A stretch of 64,000 nucleotides of DNA from Anaerosporobacter faecicola (GTDB taxonomy: Bacteria > Bacillota > Clostridia > Lachnospirales > Lachnospiraceae), in the NCBI RefSeq assembly GCF_012070565.1, contig NZ_JAAQRO010000023.1, forward strand, positions 62,001 through 126,000, written 5' to 3'. Of the stretch, positions 43,167 through 51,121 are shown piece after piece. The notes below the pieces were generated by a model. The model did not search any database. It was not told where the DNA came from and worked only from the letters and a program-made list of their open reading frames with translations. The translations under genes were made by a program, and so were the position numbers. Numbering within the stretch: the stretch's first letter is position 1; every line of letters starts with the position of its first letter.

Positions 43167-43598
43167 TTACTTAACAAACTTATCAATGGCATCGGATAGA
43201 CGATGAATTGCAAGATGATCTTCCTCTTCAATTGCTTCCACTATGCAATGATTTAGATGATTCTTCAATACTACTTTACCTGTATTATTAATAGCAGAAC
43301 GAACAGCCGCTAATTGAATTAAGACTTCACTACAATCCACATCATTTTCTACCATTCGTTTTACTGCTTCCATATGACCAATCGCTCTCGACAATCGATT
43401 AAGAACTGCTTTTTTATCCTCCGGACTATGTATATGCATATGTTCCTGATGTTCATGCGCTATATGTTCCTGATGCATACGTTCGTGTTGCTTTTGCTTA
43501 ATCAACTCTTGCTGATTCCATTCTTTTCGCACTTGTGCTTTCTTTTTTTGTATATTTTGTTCTTCGTTTTCCATTTTTTGTTGTTCTATATGATCCAT
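43167..43598 (-). CDS. CsoR-family copper-type repressor with His/Gln/Glu-rich N-terminal extension
   Basis: 143 residues. The C-terminal 90 residues form the CsoR/RcnR helical domain. The metal ligands follow the Cu(I) pattern Cys-x24-His-x3-Cys (DCSEVLIQL, then NHLNHC), exactly as in copper sensors. The first 55 residues are unusual: very rich in Q, E, K and H, with several His pairs (HERMHQEHIAHEHQEHMHIH), which could bind extra metal. AGAAGGTGTGAA precedes the ATG. No copper ATPase or chaperone is adjacent; the next gene in the same direction is an ABC exporter. Confidence 0.88.
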   Translation of the reverse strand: MDHIEQQKMENEEQNIQKKKAQVRKEWNQQELIKQKQHERMHQEHIAHEHQEHMHIHSPEDKKAVLNRLSRAIGHMEAVKRMVENDVDCSEVLIQLAAVRSAINNTGKVVLKNHLNHCIVEAIEEEDHLAIHRLSDAIDKFVK

Positions 43599-43792
43599 TT
43601 CACACCTTCTTTTTTGCTACCTATCTCCTCATTACAGAGGAATCAAATTCCCAGTTGATTACAGTAACTCTAGGAATATATATAACTCTAAATCTTGTTA
43701 CTCTAGTATTATACAGAATCTTTTGGTATTTGCATAGGTGCTATTGTTCGGTGTCTATTTCTGTATCCATGTGTTACAATTACGGTTCATTT

Positions 43793-43870
43793 CTATACAT
43801 GACCTTTCATTGTTTTGTTAGTTAATCGATACCGTTTTCCCATAATCGTTGGTACTTTATTACCTAACAT
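43793..43870 (-). CDS. Possible 25-aa basic peptide behind a regulated promoter
   Basis: An ATG at 43870, 18 bases after the TATAAT of the second promoter module, opens 25 codons (MLGNKVPTIMGKRYRLTNKT, then MKGHV) rich in Lys and Arg. AAGGAATAAG is about 11 bases upstream, so the ribosome site is mediocre. It might instead be only the start of a leader to the CsoR gene 195 bases further on. No similarity recognised. Confidence 0.25.
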   Translation of the reverse strand: MLGNKVPTIMGKRYRLTNKTMKGHV

Positions 43871-43887
43871 ATATATCTTATTCCTTC

Positions 43888-43951
43888 ATTATAACAACTT
43901 ATATATTACAAACAATGGATTCCTGGTTGACTTTAGTTGATAAAGTCAACC
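43888..43951 (-). promoter_or_regulatory. Promoter module copy 2 (matches the XRE gene promoter)
   Basis: TTGTTT (43915-43910) and TATAAT (43893-43888) are 16 bases apart on the minus strand, with the inverted repeat GGTTGACTTT (43925-43934) / AAAGTCAACC (43942-43951) directly upstream. Repeat sequence, CAATG link, repeat-to--35 distance and 16-base spacer are the same as at 33861-33925. Confidence 0.65.
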
Positions 43952-43996
43952 GATATGCTACTTATATTCGAACTAATGAATCCACTCTTACGATCC

Positions 43997-44551
43997 TTAG
44001 TGAACCAAATACCCAAAAAGAATTCCGATCACTCCCGAAAGCACAATCACAAGGATCGGGTGTTTCTTTTTATATAATAAGAAACCAGCAAGGATCATAA
44101 TCCCTACGGATATACCATTTTCGATAGAAAGCCGTTGTTGTCCGTTATGAAGAAAAACGGATTGTCCAATAGATAAAGCTGCTGCTGCAATCAACCCTAC
44201 CACTGCTGGGTGCAATCCATTCATTGCTCCTTTTACAATTTTACTTTCTTTAAAGCGTTCATATCCTTTAGCAACCAGTAAGATAATGAGAAATGATGGC
44301 AGTACAACACCCGTTGTTGCGCAGAAAGCACCAGGAATGCCACCTACTACTCTACCTACATACGTAGAAACATTCACAGCAAAAGGTCCTGGTGTACTTT
44401 CACTTACCGCAATAAAATTAACCAGATCCTCCATCGCCATCCAGTTATGGGCGAGAACTTCTTTTTGAATCAAAGGAAGCATGGCATATCCCCCACCAAA
44501 GGTAAAGAGACCAATCTTAAAAAATGTTACAAATAACGTCAGTAAGATCAT
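43997..44551 (-). CDS. Chromate transporter family protein, second half
   Basis: 184 residues from the ATG at 44551, set by AAAGGAG 5 bases upstream and an ATGA overlap with the preceding gene. It has the CHR-family motifs KIGLFTFGGGYAMLPLI, SESTPGPFAVNVSTYVG and GVVLPSFLIILLVA, and about six membrane spans. It pairs with the paralogous 180-aa protein to make the two-subunit short-chain CHR transporter. These move anions; chromate is known only for some members, so the true substrate may differ. Confidence 0.9.
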   Translation of the reverse strand: MILLTLFVTFFKIGLFTFGGGYAMLPLIQKEVLAHNWMAMEDLVNFIAVSESTPGPFAVNVSTYVGRVVGGIPGAFCATTGVVLPSFLIILLVAKGYERFKESKIVKGAMNGLHPAVVGLIAAAALSIGQSVFLHNGQQRLSIENGISVGIMILAGFLLYKKKHPILVIVLSGVIGILFGYLVH

Positions 44552-45090
44552 ACAGACTCCTTTCTTGATGAATAGAGGTACCCCACAACTCCACACACAA
44601 TTAGAAGAATAACCGCACTAACCGAGAGAAATCCTGTACAAACAAATGTCACTACCATAATGCTATAACTAAACCAATTCTTTCTACACTGTCGGAATAA
44701 CGATAAACTTGCATTAACAATCAACATAAGTACCCCTGCACGAATTCCTTGAAATGCATATTGAACAGCCTTTAATGCTTCAAACTGTCGTAGAAAAAAA
44801 GAAATGGTTAAAATAATGAAAAACGAGGGTAATACAACACCAAGTGTAGCCATCGCAGCTCCCAAAAATCCGCCTACCTGATATCCTACAAACGTTGCAC
44901 TATTAACGGCAAAGGGACCTGGTGTTGACTCAGAAACAGCAATGATATCCATCATATCTTCTTCACTTATCCAGCCACGATCTACCACTTCCCTGCGAAT
45001 CAGCGGAATCATGGCATATCCACCCCCAAAAGTAAAGCCGCCTATTTTTAAAAATGTTAGAAATAACTGTACTCGATGATTTTTCATCAA
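44548..45090 (-). CDS. Chromate transporter family protein, first half
   Basis: 180 residues. Same family motifs as its partner: KIGGFTFGGGYAMIPLI, SESTPGPFAVNSATFVGYQ, GVVLPSFFIILTISFFL, with matching membrane spans. CGAAGGAGGCACATTG precedes the ATG. The two genes arose by duplication and overlap by 4 bases. They form a separate transcript that ends before the promoter module at 43.9 kb. Confidence 0.9.
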   Translation of the reverse strand: MMKNHRVQLFLTFLKIGGFTFGGGYAMIPLIRREVVDRGWISEEDMMDIIAVSESTPGPFAVNSATFVGYQVGGFLGAAMATLGVVLPSFFIILTISFFLRQFEALKAVQYAFQGIRAGVLMLIVNASLSLFRQCRKNWFSYSIMVVTFVCTGFLSVSAVILLIVCGVVGYLYSSRKESV

Positions 45091-45207
45091 TGTGCCTCCT
45101 TCGTATAATACAGAACAATTTTACACCCCGTAAGCCTATTCTTCAATCTTAGAAAACAGAATCTGTCGACTGGATTAACATACGAAGTGCACTGGGCTTT
45201 CACTACA

Positions 45208-45272
45208 TAAAAAACTGCAATAGGAAAATAAATACGTTTGTATCTATTTTCTATCCTATCGCAGTTTTTTAT
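45208..45272. terminator. Bidirectional terminator downstream of the GH43 gene
   Basis: AAAACTGC (45211-45218) pairs with GCAGTTTT (45261-45268), continuing through ATAGGA/CCTAT-type pairs and AATA/TATT. T-runs occur on both strands. Confidence 0.8.
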
Positions 45273-45351
45273 TTATCCTATATCAATTTTTATAAATACT
45301 ATCGTCATTTTTCCAAAATATACGATTAATACAACCTCACTAAGCTTTCCT

Positions 45352-46890
45352 CTATTTTCCTTCGTAGGAAAGCCAATGAAAATCGGCAAAGCCAGTACCT
45401 TCTTTTCCATTCGATGTAATATACATTCCAATGGTGCAGCCTACGAATCCGCCTGCAACTTCCGTACTTAGAGCGGTAATATCTTCTTTCTCTACAAGCA
45501 GCATATCCTGACCATTTTGTCGATATCGTATCGTTACTTGCTCCTCTTCTCCAAGGAAAACAAATTCAATTGGCCCTTCCTCCACTAACACTTTTGCCAA
45601 TGAAATCCGTTCCTCTTTCTTCCGCATCTCTGCTTTTACATATGTCTGCCCATCTTCCTTACAAGCAAATGCTGTTATATAGTATTCATTGCTTTGTAGT
45701 AGTGCCATTCCCGCTTCTTCTGATTCTACGATACTTGGACGCATACGGGTGGATGCACGAAAACAATGGTGCTGCTGTCTTATGCTAGCATAAGTTGAAC
45801 TTACCAGATCATCCATTCTTTCTTTTCTTGCATACAATCGAAGTACCCCTTCTCCGGTCCTTCTTTCATATGCACTTTCATCGGGATTATGTAAGAATAT
45901 AAATTGTGGTTCCCATTCTTTCTCATAAAAATGATAGCAAGATGGTTCGAATATGGTCTCCCGTTCCTCAAGGGGAACAGTCACAGTCTCTGTGATACAA
46001 CCTTCCATCGGATTCACAACAGGCCACCCATCTTCCCATTCCACTTTTGCCAAGAACGTTTCTCGTCCCATATTACAATATCCTTGTTTTGGTCTAGAAG
46101 CAAGTAACACCATATACCATTCTCCATTTTGATCCTGAACAAGATCACCATGTCCTGTATTGGTAATTGGATACGACCTTCCAAAATGCCGATGGGTTAC
46201 AATTGGGTTTTGTGGGCAGGATTGGTATTCTCCTAGAAGAGATTTGCTTCGTGCGATAGTAATGGAATGTTCAAAACCCGTACCGCCTTCTGCAATCATT
46301 ACATAATAATATTCCCCAATCTTATATAGATGTGGTCCTTCTACCCAATTTGCATGTTTCATAGACCCTCTCCAAAGAACTTTTGATTCCCCTAAGAGTT
46401 TTCCTTCATTTAAATCTATTTCTTGAAGCCAAACTTCGCAATCTCCCCAGTATTTCTCCCCTTCTGAATTCGCACGTTGTCCCACATAATATGCAGTTCC
46501 GTCCTCATCAAAGAATAAGCTAGGATCAATTCCCTGGGCATCTTTTAGAAAATACGGCTCTGACCAAGGTCCCGCAGGATTGGTTGCTGTTACATAGAAG
46601 TTGCCACCTCCACCAACATTGGTGGTGATCATATAGAAGATTCCCTTATGATACCGAATACTTGGTGCAAAGATACCTCCTGAATGCCATTGTTCATCAA
46701 GGGAAATCTGACTTTTTCTGTTCAACACATTACCAATCTGTCTCCAATTCTTTAAATCTTTACTATGAAAAATAGGTACACCAGGGAAATAGGTAAATGT
46801 TGAATTCACAAGATAAAAATCTTCTCCTACTGCACAGATTGAAGGGTCTGGATAATATCCTGGTCGAATTGGATTATTCACTACTGTCAT
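45352..46890 (-). CDS. Glycoside hydrolase family 43 beta-xylosidase/arabinofuranosidase
   Basis: 512 residues from the ATG at 46890 (GGAGGAACATAAA upstream). The five-bladed propeller domain begins NPIRPGYYPDPSICAVGEDF with the base Asp in PDPS, has the pKa-modulating Asp in GIDPSLFFDEDG, and the acid Glu in WVEGPHLYK near residue 185. A C-terminal beta-sandwich (residues about 320-512, HHCFRASTRMRPSIVESEEA to TGFADFHWLSYEGK) matches GH43 enzymes acting on xylo-oligosaccharides. No signal peptide, so it acts in the cytoplasm on imported oligosaccharides. It follows the oxidoreductase gene by 70 bases. Confidence 0.93.
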   Translation of the reverse strand: MTVVNNPIRPGYYPDPSICAVGEDFYLVNSTFTYFPGVPIFHSKDLKNWRQIGNVLNRKSQISLDEQWHSGGIFAPSIRYHKGIFYMITTNVGGGGNFYVTATNPAGPWSEPYFLKDAQGIDPSLFFDEDGTAYYVGQRANSEGEKYWGDCEVWLQEIDLNEGKLLGESKVLWRGSMKHANWVEGPHLYKIGEYYYVMIAEGGTGFEHSITIARSKSLLGEYQSCPQNPIVTHRHFGRSYPITNTGHGDLVQDQNGEWYMVLLASRPKQGYCNMGRETFLAKVEWEDGWPVVNPMEGCITETVTVPLEERETIFEPSCYHFYEKEWEPQFIFLHNPDESAYERRTGEGVLRLYARKERMDDLVSSTYASIRQQHHCFRASTRMRPSIVESEEAGMALLQSNEYYITAFACKEDGQTYVKAEMRKKEERISLAKVLVEEGPIEFVFLGEEEQVTIRYRQNGQDMLLVEKEDITALSTEVAGGFVGCTIGMYITSNGKEGTGFADFHWLSYEGK

Positions 46891-46920
46891 TTTATGTTCC
46901 TCCAACTTTATATGTATTAC

Positions 46921-46951
46921 GGCTTACGCATTCTCTTCTATTACGTAAGCC
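46921..46951. promoter_or_regulatory. Intercistronic hairpin between the oxidoreductase and GH43 genes
   Basis: GGCTTACG and CGTAAGCC form an 8-bp stem around about 13 bases. No T-run follows on the minus strand, so it may protect or process mRNA rather than terminate. Confidence 0.5.
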
Positions 46952-46960
46952 ATTACCTGC

Positions 46961-47932
46961 CTATTTATCACATGGATAGATCACGCCCCATTGTTTTCTT
47001 AAGGAATCCATGAGTTCCATAATCTTAATACTCTCCGCATGTGGCATCTGTGGACACTCCAGTTCACCTTGTTCAAGTGCTTCTTTACAGGCTTCTACTT
47101 CATATTCATAGCCTGTGATCTGATCATCAAAACGTTCTTTATGAAGCAAAACATCTTGTGTATTAAAGACACGGATTTCTTCGCAATTATTAATATTCTG
47201 GATTTCCATATAACCTTTTGTACCACTGATCACACCACCACGATTCGTTCGAGCCATAAAGGTACTATGAAGAGAGGCTATCTTCCCATCTCCATACAGT
47301 AGGGTAATGGAATTCATAGAATCCACACCTTGTTTTGTTATGATTGCCGTGGATGATACCCTCTCATAATCGGAACCAAATACCATGCAAGCAAAATTAA
47401 TCGGATATACACCAAGGTCTAAAAGTGCACCTCCAGCAAGTTCTGGTTTCTGTAATCGCTCAACGCCTTGTATACAATAGCCTAGGTTTGCCGTAAGGGA
47501 AGTCACTTCTCCAATCATTCCTTCTTCAATTAATGCCTGTATTCTAGTACGGCTTGGCATGTATCTCGTCCAGATTGCTTCCGTTATGAATACTTGTTTT
47601 TCCTTTGCAAGAGCAAAGATTTCTCGTGCTTGTGCAGCATTTGCAGTAAATGCTTTTTCGCACAATACAGGTTTTTTATACTCGATACATAACTTTGCAT
47701 GTTCATAATGATGGGAATGTGGTGTTGCAATATAGATTAAATCTACCTTCTCATCCTGTACCAATTCTTCGTAAGAACCAAAAGCCTTTGAAAATCCATT
47801 TTTCTTAGCAAAGGCATCTGCTTTACTTTTCTCTCTTGATGCCACAGCATACCCTTCGACATCTTTCATCTGATTAATCGTATTTGCCATTGTCTGTGCA
47901 ATTTTTCCTGCTCCTAGAATTCCTATTCTCAA
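46961..47932 (-). CDS. Gfo/Idh/MocA family sugar-type oxidoreductase
   Basis: 323 residues. N-terminal Rossmann fold GILGAGKIAQTMANTI, the IYIATPHSHHYEHAKLC motif and CEKAFTANAAQAREIF (the EKP-like catalytic Lys motif) define an NAD(P)-dependent Gfo/Idh/MocA enzyme; the C-terminal domain carries GGALLDLGVYPINFACMVFG. The start codon is TTG at 47932, fixed by AAAGGAG 7 bases upstream. It sits just before the GH43 gene in the same direction. A D-xylose dehydrogenase or related pentose oxidoreductase role is plausible from context but not provable here. Confidence 0.88.
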   Translation of the reverse strand: MRIGILGAGKIAQTMANTINQMKDVEGYAVASREKSKADAFAKKNGFSKAFGSYEELVQDEKVDLIYIATPHSHHYEHAKLCIEYKKPVLCEKAFTANAAQAREIFALAKEKQVFITEAIWTRYMPSRTRIQALIEEGMIGEVTSLTANLGYCIQGVERLQKPELAGGALLDLGVYPINFACMVFGSDYERVSSTAIITKQGVDSMNSITLLYGDGKIASLHSTFMARTNRGGVISGTKGYMEIQNINNCEEIRVFNTQDVLLHKERFDDQITGYEYEVEACKEALEQGELECPQMPHAESIKIMELMDSLRKQWGVIYPCDK

Positions 47933-48060
47933 TTTTATCTCCTTTTATCAATCCTATTTTCTAAACCTTGTATGTGTCCCACATACTTCATACCTTTTTG
48001 TGCTTTAATATTAGAACAAAGTATCTGCGACACTCTCGTGTGGACTTTCCTATTATAGAA

Positions 48061-48113
48061 TAAAAAAGTCCCTCAAAAACACAAGTACACTCAAGTACTT
48101 TATGTTTTTAAGG
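48061..48113 (-). terminator. Terminator of the HIT gene
   Basis: A nearly continuous long stem: CCCT, AAAAACA and AAGTAC pair with GTACTT, TGTTTTT and AGGG. On the minus strand it is followed by CTTTTTTATT. It begins 10 bases after the HIT stop. Confidence 0.8.
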
Positions 48114-48122
48114 GTCACCTTT

Positions 48123-48545
48123 TTATTCCATAGCGTTACGTAATTGTTGCGCTAATTCTTCGCATTTTGCTTCATCAATCATAACTTTTCCGCTATTCAT
48201 GGTAAATGTACCACCCCATTCACTTCCACCTTCATACTTCGGTACAAGATGAAAATGTAGATGATGACCAGTATCTCCATACGCTCCATAATTGATCTTA
48301 TTTGGTGTAAATGCTTTGTGCATCCCGCGTGCAACTTTTGCAATCTCAGCAAAATATTGATTTCTTTCTTCATCTGTTAAATCAATCAACTCACTAACGT
48401 GTTTTTTATGAGCAACAATGACACGACCTGGATTGCTTTGTTCCTTAAATATGTATACATAGCTACCATCGAGTTCCATTGCCAGATATCCAAACTTTGC
48501 TACTAACTCACCTTGCATGCAATACGCACAATTTTGATCTTTCAT
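48123..48545 (-). CDS. HIT-family (histidine triad) nucleotide hydrolase-type protein
   Basis: 140 residues. The histidine triad GHHLHFHLVPK is present near the C-terminus, with upstream FKEQSNPGRVIVAHKKHVSEL and a Zn-type CAYC at the N-terminus. HIT proteins hydrolyse nucleoside phosphoramidates or AMP-linked compounds. AGAAGGGAATTTATTGA precedes the ATG. It lies inside the xylan cluster but ends at its own terminator, so it may be a bystander. Confidence 0.9.
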   Translation of the reverse strand: MKDQNCAYCMQGELVAKFGYLAMELDGSYVYIFKEQSNPGRVIVAHKKHVSELIDLTDEERNQYFAEIAKVARGMHKAFTPNKINYGAYGDTGHHLHFHLVPKYEGGSEWGGTFTMNSGKVMIDEAKCEELAQQLRNAME

Positions 48546-48741
48546 TCAATAAATTCCCTTCTAGTCCTTATATTTTGCCATATTTAAATTAGGGTCCCTA
48601 AGTCTTCGCTCTAGTCCATTCGTCAGATTTAAGGCTTTCATATACCTAATTGTTAGAAAACTTCCTAACTTTTATCCTACCATATTTTCATCGAAATAAC
48701 TACCCTAATCCTTGCATTCACCGACAAAATCCTGTTCTTTC

Positions 48742-50883
48742 TTAGGAACAAGAAACGGTTACTCTTCTTGGTGCCTTTTTCATCAGTTCAATGCTACGTT
48801 CATCTGGCTGTGACTCTCCAACGTAGATCGTGTATGTGCCAGGAAGTACTTCTCGTATTCCTTCTTCATTACAAAGTGCAAATGCTTCTTTTGCCACATG
48901 TAAGGTTACGTTCTTCTCTTCTCCTGCTGCAAGAGCAACCTTCGTAAATCCTTTTAGTTGTGCATTCGGTGTTCCTGGTCGTTCTGCTTTTATATAGACC
49001 TCAATCGTTGCTCGACCTTCCATCTCTCCCGTATTCGTAATGGTACAGGTAAGGTCAATACCTTCTTCATGGAGCTCTCCACTGGAAGTTTTCAATTCAG
49101 ATATCTCAAAATTGGTATAGGACAAGCCATAACCAAATGGATATAGTGCTTCCTGTTTCATATATCGATACGTCCGATTTTTCATGGAATAATCCGTAAA
49201 TGCTGGAAGTTCTTCTGTTGTATGATAAAAGGTAATTGGAAGTTTTCCTTCAGGTGAATATTCGCCAAATAGTAATTCTGCTATGGCTCTACCACCTTGT
49301 GCACCTGGATACCAGCCTTGGACGATTGCAGGTATGTGCTCTTGTGCCCAATTGATTGCTAAAGCACTACCAGACAACAACACAAGTACCACTGGCTTTC
49401 CAGATTCTCCAATAACTTTTAAGATTTCTTCCTGTAGACCTGGCAGATTTAGATTTGGTTTATCTCCACTTGCATATTGATTTCCTTCATCTCCTTCTTC
49501 TCCTTCTAAACCAGAATCCAATCCCATACATGCAATAATTACATCGCTTTCTTTACAGATTCCACGTACTTCTGCTATACGATCATTTTCTTTTCCAAGT
49601 CCACTGATTCGATCCTTATATAGATGACACCCTTCCGAATATAAGACACGAACCTCATCCCCAAGATAATCCTGTATTCCTTCATTAATCGTAACATAAC
49701 GAGAAGCAGTTCCTTCGTAATTTCCAACTAACGCTCTACGATTATCCGCATTTGGACCAATAATACCAATTGTTTTTAGATTTTCTTTCTTCAATGGAAG
49801 CAGATGGTTCTCATTCTTCAAAAGTACAAGTGTCTTCTTGGAAGTTTCCAGATTCTTAGCTTTCATCTCTTTGGAATCTACAACAGAGTAGTTGATTACA
49901 TTGTATGGTACTTGTTTTGGATCATCAAACAATCCTAGTTTCATACGTGTTGTGAATAAACGTTCTACTGCTGTCGTCACCTGTTCTTCTGATACTTTTC
50001 CTTCTTTTACTGCTTGTGCAAGATATAAGAAGATGTTCCCACAGTTCAGATCACACCCCATGGAAACGGCTAATGCAACGGAATCCACTGCTGAGTCTGT
50101 CACATGGTGATGCTCATGGAAGTCTTTGATTGCCCAACAATCGGATACCACATGTCCATCAAATCCCCATGTTCCACGAAGCGTATCTTTTAGCAAGTAC
50201 TTGCTTCCACAACATGGTTCTCCATTGGTGCGGTTATATGCACCCATTACGGTTTCCACCTTTGCTTCTTTGACACATGCTTCAAATGCTGGAAGATACG
50301 TCTCCCATAAATCCTGTTTGCTTATTTCGGCATTGAACGAATGTCGAACATCTTCAGGTCCAGAATGTACTGCAAAATGCTTTGCACATGCTGCAGTCTT
50401 TAGATAATTCTCATCTCTTCCTTGTAAGCCCTGTACATAACGTACACCCATTCTAGAAGTTAGATAAGGGTCTTCTCCATATGTTTCATGACCACGTCCC
50501 CATCTTGGATCACGGAAAATATTCACATTCGGTGCCCAGAATGTTAATCCTTTGTAAATATCCGTATCTCCAAATTCCTGTTGCATATTGAATTTTGCTC
50601 TTGCTTCTGTTGATACCGCATCCGCAACTTCTTCAACTAATTCTTCATCAAAACTAGCTGCCAAACCAATGGCTTGTGGGAAGATTGTAGCAACTCCCGC
50701 TCTCGCAACCCCATGTAGTCCCTCATTCCACCAGTTATAGGAAGGGATATTAAGACGATCGATTGCAGATGCACTATGAAGCATCTGAAAACATTTTTCC
50801 TCCAAGGACATCTTACCAACTAATTCTTTTGCTCTTCTTTTGTATTCCATAATTTTATCTTGATTTTGTACACATTTTGTCAT
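48742..50883 (-). CDS. Glycoside hydrolase family 3 beta-xylosidase
   Basis: 713 residues. The N-terminal barrel contains LNIPSYNWWNEGLHGVARAG, AACAKHFAVHSGPEDVRHSF and the nucleophile Asp in GHVVSDCWAI. The second domain has the glutamate loop region GLDSGLEGEEGDEG, then a C-terminal fibronectin III-like domain (GYGLSYTNFEISELKTSS onward). The NWWNEGLHGV and HSGPEDVRH forms are typical of the bacterial/plant beta-xylosidase subgroup. No signal peptide. AAGGTGAGAATACA precedes the ATG. It follows the GH67 gene, so xylose would be released after glucuronic acid removal. Confidence 0.93.
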   Translation of the reverse strand: MTKCVQNQDKIMEYKRRAKELVGKMSLEEKCFQMLHSASAIDRLNIPSYNWWNEGLHGVARAGVATIFPQAIGLAASFDEELVEEVADAVSTEARAKFNMQQEFGDTDIYKGLTFWAPNVNIFRDPRWGRGHETYGEDPYLTSRMGVRYVQGLQGRDENYLKTAACAKHFAVHSGPEDVRHSFNAEISKQDLWETYLPAFEACVKEAKVETVMGAYNRTNGEPCCGSKYLLKDTLRGTWGFDGHVVSDCWAIKDFHEHHHVTDSAVDSVALAVSMGCDLNCGNIFLYLAQAVKEGKVSEEQVTTAVERLFTTRMKLGLFDDPKQVPYNVINYSVVDSKEMKAKNLETSKKTLVLLKNENHLLPLKKENLKTIGIIGPNADNRRALVGNYEGTASRYVTINEGIQDYLGDEVRVLYSEGCHLYKDRISGLGKENDRIAEVRGICKESDVIIACMGLDSGLEGEEGDEGNQYASGDKPNLNLPGLQEEILKVIGESGKPVVLVLLSGSALAINWAQEHIPAIVQGWYPGAQGGRAIAELLFGEYSPEGKLPITFYHTTEELPAFTDYSMKNRTYRYMKQEALYPFGYGLSYTNFEISELKTSSGELHEEGIDLTCTITNTGEMEGRATIEVYIKAERPGTPNAQLKGFTKVALAAGEEKNVTLHVAKEAFALCNEEGIREVLPGTYTIYVGESQPDERSIELMKKAPRRVTVSCS

Positions 50884-51121
50884 TGTATTCTCACCTTTCT
50901 GTTTTGTATAATTTTTTATTGTTCTGTTTCATCTTTCTTGTATTTCTTTTTCTTGTATTTCTTTTTCTTGTATTTCTTTTTCTTGTATTACTTTTATCTG
51001 TTTTTCTTTCATACTGTTTACTCTTCTTTTTCTTATGTTATTCCGTTTTTTCTTTTGTTTCTTCCCTCCTAGGTATTCTCTTCGATGATGGTCATGTATG
51101 ATTCTATAACCATCACATGTA
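50884..51121 (-). other. Purine-rich spacer with 15-bp tandem repeats between GH67 and GH3
   Basis: Bases 50932-50993 are four near-exact copies of a 15-bp unit (CTTGTATTTCTTTTT on the plus strand; ATACAAGAAAAAGAA on minus). An open frame on the minus strand (to 50929) would read (IQEKE)n, but no start codon has a ribosome site. An unused AGGAGGG at 51066 lies upstream. Confidence 0.6.

Noticed and set aside
43997-45090. Chromate resistance operon under CsoR control
   Set aside because: The transporter genes are upstream of the CsoR gene and separated by a promoter module; no CsoR-type site was recognised before them.
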